Assembly (NCBI RefSeq): GCF_040183065.1
Contig: NC_091130.1
Span: forward strand, 127,883,914-127,947,913
DNA length: 64,000 nt
Reading direction: 5' to 3'
Source of the DNA: Periplaneta americana
Lineage: Eukaryota; Arthropoda; Insecta; Blattodea; Blattidae
Of the stretch, positions 54,968-64,000 are shown piece after piece (the first letter of the stretch is position 1; every line of letters begins with the position of its first letter). The notes beneath the pieces are model-generated. The model had not been told where the DNA came from. It did not search any database and worked only from the letters and a program-made list of their open reading frames with translations. The position numbers and the translations under genes are program-made.

Positions 54968-56028
54968 TAGTAACAAATATAAATGACACTCGGGAGGAAA
55001 TTAAACGCACAATACATATGGGAAATGCTGTTATTAATCGGTTGAGAAGCTTTTAACATCCAGTCTACTCTTAAAAAAGCTGAAAGAATTTTTTTTATTA
55101 TCCAATTTAATAAACCCTATTTCACCCTGAGGTACAAAACAGTTATATTAATATTACCGGTTGTTCTGTATAGTTATGAAATTAGGACTCACTTTGAGAG
55201 AGGAACAGAGATTAAGGATATTTGAGAATAAGGTGCTTAGGAAAATATTTGGGGCTAAGAGGAATGAAGTTACAGGAGAATGGAGAACGTTACACAACGC
55301 AAAACTGCACGCAATGTATTCTTCACCTGATATATAGTCCCGTCGCTCTAATTTCCGGCAGCCAATCACGTTGCAGGTTGGCTACATTTAAACGTGTGCG
55401 TCTTGTGATTCGCTGATGATAACGTTAAGCATTTCCTAAGGCTCGATAAATACTTAATATAATCGCCCGCCATTTCGGCTCTTTCGTTGGCGTTCGCAGA
55501 AAGCACACGAGGACGTTATTTGCCGCATAATTATTTGCTGAATTACAGTGTGTTTGATTTATTATCATAGGAGCTACGACATGATAATGTTTAACGGTGT
55601 GGCAAATAGATTCCTCGTATGGTAGCTCGGCAACGAAAGAACAAAAATGGCGAACGATACTACCTACCTAGATTTTATAGAGCCTTCACTTCCTAAGACG
55701 TAAGCAAAGAGGAGGAGTCACGCCGGGAATAACAGCGTCGCGACTAATTATGAACATTAAATCCAGACGTTTTGAGATGGGCAGTGCATGTAGCAGGTAT
55801 GGGCGAATCCAGAAATTCAAATAGAGTGTTAGTTGGGAGGCCGGAGGGAAAAAGATCTTTGGGGAGGTCGAGGCGTAGATGGAATGATATTAAAATTGTT
55901 TTGAAGGAAGTGGGATATGATGGTAGAGACTGGCTTAGTATTGCTTAGGATAGGAACCGATGGCGGGCTTATGTGAGGGCGGCAATGAACTTCCGGCTTC
56001 TCTAAAAGCCATTTGTAAGTAAGTAATT
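54968..56028 (+). pseudogene. RTE-A LINE copy split by MITE-T
   Basis: Pieces 54968-55336 and 55745-56028 together span NINDTREEIK-like sequence, LRKIFGAKRNEVTGEWR and RRFEMG-type tail to GCCATTTGTAAGTAAGTAA. An extra stretch of about 45 bp near 55090-55135 and several frameshifts break the frame. The MITE-T insertion at 55337-55744 falls within the CACCTGATATAATTAGGAAC segment known from other copies. Strongly degraded compared with the copies at 15520 and 38707. Confidence 0.82.
55335..55746 (+). mobile_element. MITE-T copy 2, inside RTE-A
   Basis: Ends GTCCCGTCGCTCTAATTTCC and, inverted, GTCGCGACGCTGTTATTCCC between TA pairs, 408 bp. The RTE-A context gives an empty-site proof of the ends. 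Confidence 0.93.
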
Positions 56029-56135
56029 TCCTGTCCTTCAAGTATATCCGTATAAAATCCTTAAGTTTCTAATACAAGTCCCTAAAAAATCCCTTGCAGA
56101 TTGAACCATTTTCACTTCCAAAATCACCGGAACTA

Positions 56136-56547
56136 TAGTCCCGTTGCTCTTATTTCCTGCAGCCAATCACGTTGCAGGTTGGCTACATTTAAACGTGTGC
56201 GTCTTGTGAGTCGCTGATGATAACGTTATGCATTTCCTAAGGCTCGATAAATACTTAATATAATCGCCCGCCATTTTGGCTCTTTCGTTGGCGTTCGCAG
56301 AGAGCACACGAGGACGTTATTTGCCGCTCATTTATTTGCTGAATTACAGTGCGTTTGATTTATTATCATAGGAGTTACTATATGATAATGTTTAACGGTG
56401 TTGCAAATAGATTCCTCGTCTGGTAGCCCAGCAACGAAAGAACAAAAATGGCGAACGATACTACCTACCTAGACTTTATAGAGCCTTCACTTCCTAAGAC
56501 GTAAGCAAAGAGGAGGAGTCACGCCGGGAATAACAGCGTCGCGACTA
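56136..56547 (+). mobile_element. MITE-T copy 3
   Basis: 408 bp between TA pairs, same orientation as copy 2 and very similar to it over its length. It starts GTCCCGTTGCTCTTATTTCC. It sits about 390 bp downstream of copy 2. Confidence 0.92.
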
Positions 56548-56825
56548 TAACTCAGCGCTTGTTTCACCAAATCCCTTATAAATTCGACTATTTTCACTTC
56601 CAAAATCACCTGAACTTCTAGTGCGCTAGTTTAGCCACGAAATAAAAGTAGGTACTCACTATTAAAAATCAAAATGCCAACAACCGTTTTTGCGAAATCC
56701 ATGTGTAGTTGATAACACAGGAGCATCAAGACGCGTATCCATACATTCCTCACTTGCTGTAGGCAAAAACGTCTTTGGTAAGCAATACAAGTCGCGACGC
56801 AAGCTAAATACGTTATACATATTTT

Positions 56826-57430
56826 ATGCTCGATCATGCTGAAATGTAGTAATTATACACCTGGTAGCAGCCCTTTAATGGACCTCATTAAAGTACACCT
56901 ATTCATTAAAGTTCAGGTGTTCCGCCAATCAGAAAGCACCATATGAAAGCGCAAGTATCGATTTCACCAATTGCACAATAAATAACCTACATTTGAAATA
57001 AAGTCAGTTCTGTTACTATAATAATTAGCGTTAATTGTAAATAATATTCAAATAAATTCAATTTGTCATCTCGTTTTTCAATGTATAATTCAATTTCAAG
57101 GTTATATCAAGATTAATGTTTCTTTTACTCTCTAGATTATATCAAGGTCGTCGACATCTGTTTCTCGGAAAAAATAAATACTTTCGCGTCTGCGCACATC
57201 TCACAATTTACGAGGTAGGCTGTTGCACTAGGTCAGTTCCGCTCCTCACTTAGATAACAATAACATGAATAGGCCTACTTATGAATAATTTCAAGTTAGA
57301 AATATGGTCGAGCATAAAAAGTCGTATGAAACTTGCCTATAATGGTAATTAAGACGCTCGTATGAAAATTATGAAACTCGCTTGCGCTCGTTTCATGAAC
57401 ATACTCGCGTCTTAATTACTACCATTATAG
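56826..57430. repeat. Inverted motifs and a 94-nt hairpin
   Basis: TTTTATGCTCGATCATG at 56826 pairs with inverted TTTTATGCTCGACCAT ending near 57318, suggesting one element of about 490 bp. Next to it, 57337-57430 forms a long near-perfect hairpin (CCTATAATGGTAATTAAGAC and its inverse at the far side, plus GAAACTCG / CTCGTTTC inner stem). Confidence 0.6.
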
Positions 57431-57440
57431 GCTCGTTGCA

Positions 57441-58471
57441 TAATGTACTATTACAATTTACCCTTACTTTACCTACCTGCTATAACTATCGTAGGTCTCA
57501 CCAGTTGGCTCTTCTCATCGCGTTGTCCAATTTGTTCGTGTAAAACTTGGAAGTTCACTGTTTATAAACTCACTATATATAAAAGAACACACTTATTGGC
57601 AAAAAAAAAAATAACATACTTATTGGCGCTAATCCATGTTTGTTCATGCTTTCATTCATTAATGAACTACTGTATAACGTATATCTATACAGAAAGAAAG
57701 TAAAATGTTATAGTAATAATTTCATAATTACGTTCATATCTAAATTCTGCCCGAATGTACTTTTCATAAAGAATTCTCTTAACTGTACGAATAAAGACAG
57801 ATTGTTGAAAATCGACGTGTTCACATTCTACTAACGAGACACGTTGTTTAAAATTTATGCAGAACTTACTAGTAATAATTTAATATAACAGCATTAATAA
57901 CAAACACAATATTATCAATGGTTATACGAACTTGGCATATACAGTAGCAACCCACAAACGCACACACTATTAAAAACTTCACTCTTCTTTAGGGACGCTG
58001 CCACCGGACAGCAGGTCCAGAATTCGGCGCTCATTCCCGCCTTCCATATGACTCGAATAACATGTAAAAAAACGAGGCGGTATCTACTGAGGAGCTTTAC
58101 AACTTTATCTTACATTTAATGGAGAAATTGTGAAGGGCTTTGATCTTTTTTGAGACTAGGGTTTAGATTTAGAATAATATTATCTTTGTTCAACGGACCA
58201 ACTGAAATATTATTAAAACAACTCAATTATTCCATGAACTTGGCGTACACTGTAGCAAAAACACACGCAACACAAACACACTACTGAAGCCCACTGCGAA
58301 CTGCTGCATAAGGAACCAATCAAAACGCAGCGCTCTGTTGGTACGATATCTAATGTGAAATGTCCAATAACATTAATACCAACCTAGCAGTTCTAATATC
58401 ATTACACTTAACAGATTGTCTTCTACATAACTACATTGAGTCTTTTCAATGTGCATGTTTGTATGTATGTT
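57441..58471. other. No gene; diverged duplicate of about 60 bp
   Basis: GAACTTGGCATATACAGTAG (57929) and GAACTTGGCGTACACTGTAG (58237) head two similar stretches rich in CACACAC, about 310 bp apart. Small frames are unassigned. Confidence 0.45.
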
Positions 58472-59206
58472 TTATTAATTGGTTATTTTACGACGCTTTA
58501 TCAACTGCCATGGTTATCTAGCGTCTACGTATTTCCTATTTTCTGTCTTCCTGTTAGTATCCGCATATGATTCATATACCTTAATGTCGTCTATTAGGCC
58601 TATTTGATATCTTTTTCTGCCCCGAACTCTTCTCCCGTTCATCATTCCTTCCAGTGCATTCCTCAGTAGACAGTTTCTTCTCACCCAATGACCAAACCAA
58701 TTCCTGTTTCTTTCCTGATCAGTTTCAGCATCATTCTTTCTTCACCCACTCTTTCTAACACAGCTCCGTTTCTTATTCTGTCTGTCCATTTCACACATTC
58801 CATTCTTTTCTATATCCACATTTCAAATGCCTCTATTCGCTTCTCTTCACTTCGTCGTAATGTCCGTGTTTCTACCCCCCATACAATGCCACATTCCACA
58901 CAAAACACTTCATTAGTCTCTTCCTTAGTTCTTTTTCCAGAGATCAGCGAAGATGCTCCCTTTTTTTTTATTAAAAGCTTTCTTTGCTATTGCTATTCTT
59001 CTTTTGACTTCCTGGCAGCAGCTCATGTTACTGCTTATAGTATACCCAAGTATTTGAAGCTGTTCACTTGCTCTACTGCCTCATTTAGAATTCACAAGTT
59101 TACCTTCTTTATTTTTCTTCCTATGACCATGGTCTTCGTCTTGTTTGCATTTATCTTCATCCCATACTGCTCAAAGCTGTCATTTAGCTCCAGTAGCATA
59201 TTCCTT
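58472..59206 (-). pseudogene. RTE-D LINE C-terminus with SINE-B-like 3' tail
   Basis: Minus-strand frames give YGMKINANKTKTMVIGRKIK, VEQVNSFKYLGYTISSNMSC, CQEVKRRIAIAKKAFNKKGS, then after shifts EEKRIEAFEMWIWRRMERVK and WTDRIRN, the C-terminal order of RTE-like reverse transcriptases. Many stops and frameshifts. The minus-strand 3' end reads GACGCTAGATAACC, GTTGATAAAGCGTCGTAAAA then TAACC, the same tail as SINE-B. The 181-codon plus frame at 58688 is a shadow of this relic, explained by its low A content on that strand. Confidence 0.72.
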
Positions 59207-59560
59207 GTCCCGCGCCGTGGCGTCATGGTCTAAGGCTCTAAGGCATCCTGCCTAGGACTCGCGTTACGGAATGCGCGCTGGTTCGAGTCCTCATGAGGGA
59301 AGAAATTTTCTAATGAAATTTCGGCCAATATATGAGACCGGTGTCCACCCAGCATCGTGATGCACTCGGGGAACTACGATAGGTAGCGAAATCCGGTGAC
59401 GAAAGCCACCTATAACGGCTGGGGGGGGGGGATCATGGTGCTAACCACACGATACCTCCATTCTGGTTGGATGATCGTCCACCTCTGATTCGGCATGTGA
59501 ACGTGAAGTCAACAGCCAGCTGGTGGGTCTGGGTCCTTGGCTGTACTGGAATTGGTTCCC
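59207..59560 (+). mobile_element. SINE-E copy 2
   Basis: TCCCGCGCCGTGGCGTCATG, GCATCCTGCCTAGGACTCGC, B box GGTTCGAGTCC and CACCCAGCATCGTGATGCAC match copy 1 at 40783. A G run interrupts at 59421. Confidence 0.82.
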
Positions 59561-59589
59561 AAATCTGTGAATTAGTTCCCAGTTCGTCC

Positions 59590-60007
59590 CAGAGCTATAC
59601 TCGAGTTGGTTCCAGGTTGATTTCGGTCTTACAATTAAGCGGCTGCGGTATACATTATTCCTTACCCTACAGATGTCACTGTTAGTCAGAGTCTGAAAAT
59701 CATCTTTTTCCATTACCTCAAGGCGAATAATTTTCGATGGACGTTCGTTCAAGTGCTGCATAGCTTTTCGTTTCACTTGGTTGCTAAACTTTTAACGGTT
59801 TAAAGTTGCTGTGTCACATGTGTCGTGGTTATGTTTTACGTTAAATTCCATTGTAATATCTGAATCAGAAAGTTTCACGAAACACTTACATCCTCTTTTA
59901 ACACAAGTATATCTTTCCACCAGATAATGTTTTCTGAAAACCGAACTTATAATCACTGATAGGTAAGAGTTTTTCCCCTTTTTACTAAGCATAGTAGTAA
60001 AATCCAT
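59590..60007 (-). pseudogene. FLYWCH/MULE-like zinc-binding protein relic
   Basis: A minus frame from ATG at 60007: MDFTTMLSKKGKNSYLSVII, FRKHYLVERYTCVKRGCKCF, then ITMEFNVKHNHD. The Y-x-C ... C ... H-N-H spacing fits a FLYWCH-type finger, common in host regulators and in Mutator-like transposon proteins. After a single TAA at about 59792 the same frame continues KRKAMQHLNERPSKIIRLEV and DFQTLTNSDICRVRNNVYRS, the RPSK ... R-NN-x-R segment I associate with MULE-related insect proteins. Reading then runs into the SINE-E side without a natural end. The longer frame start at 60100 lies in the tandem repeat. Either a decayed MULE gene or a gene fragment. Function unknown. Confidence 0.55.
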
Positions 60008-60349
60008 AATTAAGTGCAATACAGCTGTCCTGTACTTCCACTGCCACTGTAACTTATGATCGATTAACATCCATGTCCCACACAGCGTAGATAGAGTCAC
60101 GGGTCATGATCGATTATAGGTGGCGTTATAGGCAATAACAAATACTCTGCTACATGATCGATTAACATCCATGTCCCACACAGCGTAGATGGAGTCACGG
60201 GTCATGATCGATTATAGGTGGCGTTATAGGCAATAACAAATACTCTGCTACATGATCGATTAACATCCATGTCCCACACAGCGTAGATGGAGTCACGGGT
60301 CATGATCGATTATAGGTGGCGTTACAGGCAATAACAACTACTCTGCTAC

Positions 60350-60931
60350 ATGATCGATTAAAAACAATAGCAAGAATGGTACAACTGCATCCCCTTTTAA
60401 AAACACGTGCATTGTCAACATCTAAAAAAGTAACAATTTATAAATTGCTGATTAGATCAGTGCTTTTGTATGGTTCTACAGTATGGGGATACGCACCTAA
60501 GACAACATTAGATCCCATTCGAGTTGTACAAAATAAAGTATTACGTGTAATTCATAACAGCGGGTGGTACACAAGAAACGAAGAGATACATCAAGATCTA
60601 AAAGTGGAAAGTATCCCAGTTATCATTAGGAGATTCGCTGAAACATTTTATAAACAGGCACATTCCCACCAAAATGTATATGTATCAAAACTAGGAACTT
60701 ATAACCCTCAGTACTACACAAGACATCGTACACCTTTGTTCCTCTTCTCATAGTTATCTGTCAAATTTGTTTTCACGCTGTTCATCCTGGTTATGACGGG
60801 AGTGCAGCATCATAAATGAACTACCTCTCAGCAATAAGTAAAAGTAATTAGGAACAGTCGGGAGATCACCCAAGATTTCGATACTGTATCCAAAAGTTGA
60901 CGAATTTAAAAAAAAAAAAAATGATCGATTA
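60350..60931 (+). mobile_element. Jockey-like LINE, 5'-truncated, 11-bp TSD and poly-A
   Basis: ATGATCGATTA at 60350-60360 and 60921-60931 flanks 560 bp ending in a 13-A tail. It inserted inside the 98-bp array. Confidence 0.93.
60361..60753 (+). CDS. Jockey-like reverse transcriptase C-terminal fragment
   Basis: An open frame of about 130 codons inside the insertion: KTIARMVQLHPLLKTRALST, KKVTIYKLLIRSVLLYGSTV, WGYAPKTTLDPIRVVQNKVL and RVIHNSGWYTRNEEIHQDLK, then AETFYKQAHSHQNVYVSKLG to TPLFLFS-stop. The Y-x-x-x-IRxxLLYG ... WG ... Q-x-x-LR pattern is the C-terminus of Jockey-type enzymes. The listed start in the tandem repeat (60316) is not real. The RT core and endonuclease are absent, but no stop or shift is seen, so the copy looks young. 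Confidence 0.82.
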   Translation, partial: KTIARMVQLHPLLKTRALSTSKKVTIYKLLIRSVLLYGSTVWGYAPKTTLDPIRVVQNKVLRVIHNSGWYTRNEEIHQDLKVESIPVIIRRFAETFYKQAHSHQNVYVSKLGTYNPQYYTRHRTPLFLFS

Positions 60932-61074
60932 ACATCCATGTCCCACACAGCGCAGATGGAGTCACGGGTCATGATCGATTATAGGTTGCGTTACAGGCAA
61001 TAACAACTATTCTGCTACATGATCGATTAACATCCATGTCCCACACAGCCTGCTACAAAATCACAGCCTTGGAT

Positions 61075-64000
61075 TTTGAACATGCGGAACCAACTCATGT
61101 TGTTCATATTTGAACATGGGGAACCAACTCACGTTGTTGATATTTGAACATGGGGAACCAACTCACGTTGTTGATATTTGAACATGGGGAACCAAATCAC
61201 GTTGTTGATATTTGAACATAGGGAACCAACTCACGTTGTTGATATTTGAACATGGGGAACCAACTCACGTTGTTGATATTTGAACATGGGGAACCAACTC
61301 ACGTTGTTGATATTTGAAAATGGGGAACCAACTCACGTTGTTGATATTTGAACATGGGGAACCAACTCACGTTGTTGATATTTGAACATGGGGAACCAAC
61401 TCACGTTGTTGATATTTGAACACGGGGAACCAACTCACGTTGTTGATATTTGAACACGGGGAACCAACTCACGTTGTTGATATTTGAACACGGGGAACCA
61501 ACTCACGTTGTTGATATTTGAACATGGGGAACCAACTCACGTTGTTGATATTTGAACATGGGGAACCAACTCATGTTGTTGATATTTGAACATGGGGAAC
61601 CAACTCACGTTGTTGATATTTGAACATGGGGAACCAACTCACGTTGTTGATATTTGAACATGGGGAACCAACTCACGTTGTTGATATTTGAACATGGGGA
61701 ACCAACTCACGTTGTTGATATTTGAACATGGGGAACCAACTCGCGTTGATATTTGAACATGGGGAACCAACTCACGTTGTTGATATTTGAACATAGGGAC
61801 CCAACTCACGTTGATATTTGAACATAGGGAACCAACTCACGTTGTTGATATTTGAACATGGGGAACCAACTCGCGTTGATATTTGAACATGGGGAACCAA
61901 CTCACGTTGATGTTTGAACATGGGGAACCAACTCACGTTGTTGATATTTGAACATGGGGAACCAACTCACGTTGTTGATATTTGAACATGGGGAACCAAC
62001 TCACGTTGTTGATATTTGAACATGGGGAACCAACTCACGTCGTTGATATTTGAACATGGGGAACCAACTCAGGTTGTTGATGTTTGAACAGGGGGAACCA
62101 ACTCACGTTGTTGATATTTGAACACGGGGAACCAACTCACGTTGTTGATATTTGAACATGGGGAACCAACTCACGTTGTTGATATTTGAACACGGGGAAC
62201 CAACTCACGTTGTTGATATTTGAACATGGGGAACCAACTCACGTTGTTGATATTTGAACATGGGGAACCAACTCACGTTGTTGATATTTGAACATGGGGA
62301 ACCAACTCACGTTGTTGATATTTGAACACGGGGAACCAACTCACGTTGTTGATATTTGAACATGGGGAACCAACTCACGTTGTTGATATTTGAACATGGG
62401 GAACCAACTCACGTTGTTGATATTTGAACATGGGGAACCAACTCACGTTGTTGATATTTGAACATGGGGAACCAACTCACGTTGTTGATATTTGAACATG
62501 GGGAACAAACTCGCGTTGATATTTGAACATGGGGAACCAACTCACGTTGTTGATATTTGAACATAGGGAACCAACTCACGTTGATATTTGAACATAGGGA
62601 ACCAACTCACGTTGTTGATATTTGAACATGGGGAACCAACTCGCGTTGATATTTGAACATGGGGAACCAACTCACGTTGATGTTTGAACATGGGGAACCA
62701 ACTCACGTCGTTGATATTTGAACATGGGGAACCAACTCACGTTGTTGATATTTGAACATGGGGAACAAACTCACGTTGTTGATATTTGAACATGGGGAAC
62801 CAACTCGCGTTGATATTTGAGCATGGGGAACCAACTCACGTTGATATTTGAACATGGGGAACCAACTCACGTTGTTGATATTTGAACATGGGGAACCAAC
62901 TCACGTTGATATTTGAACATAGGGAACCAACTCACATTGATATTTGAACATGGAGAACCAACTCACGTTGTTGATATTTGAACATGGGGAACCAACTCAC
63001 GTTGTTGATATTTGAACATGGGGAACCAACTCGCGTTGATATTTGAACATGGGGAACCAACTCACGTTGTTGATATTTGAACATGGGGAACCAACTCACG
63101 TTGTTGATATTTGAACACGGGGAACCAACTCACGTTGTTGATATTTGAACATGGGGAACCAACTCACGTTGTTGATATTTGAACATGGGGAACCAACTCA
63201 CGTTGTTGATATTTGAACATGGGGAACCAACTCACGTTGTTGATATTTGAACATGGGGAACCAACTCACGTTGTTGATATTTGAACATGGGGAACCAACT
63301 CACGTTGTTGATATTTGAACATGGGGAACCAACTCACGTTGTTGATATTTGAACATGGGGAACCAACTCACGTTGTTGATATTTGAACATAGGGAACCAA
63401 CTCACGTTGATATTTGAACATAGGGAACCAACTCACGTTGTTGATATTTGAACATGGGGAACCAACTCGCGTTGATATTTGAACATGGGGAACCAACTCA
63501 CGTTGATGTTTGAACATGGGGAACCAACTCACGTCGTTGATATTTGAACATGGGGAACCAACTCACGTTGTTGATATTTGAACATGGGGAACAAACTCAC
63601 GTTGTTGATATTTGAACATGGGGAACCAACTCGCGTTGATATTTGAGCATGGGGAACCAACTCACGTTGATATTTGAACATGGGGAACCAACTCACGTTG
63701 TTGATATTTGAACATGGGGAACCAACTCACGTTGATATTTGAACATAGGGAACCAACTCACGTTGTTGATATTTGAACATGGGGAACCAACTCGCGTTGA
63801 TATTTGAACATGGGGAACCAACTCACGTTGTTGATATTTGAACATGGGGAACCAACTCACGTTGTTGATATTTGAACATGGGGAACCAACTCATGTTGTT
63901 GATATTTGAACATGGGGAACAAACTCGCGTTGATATTTGAACATGGGGAACCAACTCACGTTGTTGATATTTGAACATAGGGAACCAACTCACGTTGATA
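61075..64000. repeat. 34/31-bp satellite array, runs off the window
   Basis: Roughly 87 units of TTGAACATGGGGAACCAACT plus CACGTTGTTGATAT (34 bp), mixed with a 31-bp form lacking one GTT. Variants (CACGGGG, CATAGGG, CTCGCGT, GATGTTTG, GAGCATG) recur in the same order about 770 and then 826 bp later, showing higher-order repeats. No reading frame persists because 34 is not a multiple of three. Confidence 0.97.

Larger units (their letters stand above)
60057..61049. repeat. 98-bp tandem array split by a LINE
   Basis: TGATCGATTAACATCCATGT recurs at 60057, 60155, 60253 and (cut by the LINE) 60351, then at 60922 and 61020, an exact 98-bp period. Each unit contains TGATCGATTA twice and ends CTCTGCTACA. 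The last unit is truncated near 61049. Confidence 0.95.

Noticed and set aside
58688..59233. 181-codon plus-strand frame
   Set aside because: It is the antisense shadow of the RTE-D relic, whose conserved motifs read on the minus strand.
60057..61049. CRISPR-like direct repeats
   Set aside because: The whole 98-bp unit is repeated, with nothing variable between copies.
61075..64000. CRISPR array
   Set aside because: There are no unique spacers. The units abut each other as a satellite in a eukaryotic context.

Overview
The window is animal nuclear DNA, and almost certainly insect. The evidence is spliced gene structure, an AT-rich intergenic background, dense transposon fossils and a nuclear mitochondrial scrap with insect-type cox1 and cytb. 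The repeat mix (RTE-like LINEs ending in TAAG repeats, several tRNA-derived SINEs, many TA-flanked mariner relatives, hAT elements, a Helitron) is what I would expect of a large cockroach or termite genome. Blattodea is a guess, not something the sequence proves.

Only one host protein-coding exon is convincing. Positions 46452-47294 (+) hold the first coding exon of a Frizzled-2 type Wnt receptor: signal peptide, Ser-rich linker, complete 10-cysteine CRD and pre-TM linker, ending at a phase-0 GT donor. No seven-TM exon is visible downstream, so the first coding intron probably runs from 47295 to the window end or beyond. A candidate 5' UTR exon starts at 45835.

Region by region: 0-10 kb has relics of pogo, RLE-type LINE, mariner and RTE, an intact SINE at 5.0 kb, and a long-TIR element at 7.8-10.3 kb. 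10.4-12.5 kb is a SINE split by a Helitron. 13.3-16.55 kb is a hAT shell holding a chimeric cox1/cytb NUMT, two SINEs and an RTE copy. 16.8-20.9 kb has two copies of a composite with paired tRNA-like bodies, one split by a mariner. 21-27 kb has a foldback element with an RTE inside, a DD41D mariner, a hAT element and LINE tails. 27-34 kb has SINEs, MITEs and long stretches with nothing recognisable. 34.3-36.7 kb is a four-insertion nest in one RTE copy, followed by a pogo element. 38-42 kb has RTE-like LINEs and a SINE. 45.8-47.3 kb is the fz2 exon. 47.3-49.3 kb is a hAT-like element in its intron. 51.9-56.5 kb has a SINE split by a 79-bp hairpin MITE, a LINE fragment and twin 408-bp MITEs. 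58.5-61 kb has a LINE tail, a SINE, a FLYWCH/MULE-like gene relic and a 98-bp tandem array split by a Jockey-like LINE. 61.07-64.0 kb is a 34/31-bp satellite with higher-order structure.

The genes do not form a pathway. The biological content is one developmental receptor exon in a transposon landscape whose insertion order can be read from target-site duplications. I found no convincing undescribed multi-gene system. The most unusual structures are the palindromic paired tRNA-like repeats, the SINE and LINE sharing a 3' tail, the chimeric NUMT and the nested insertions.
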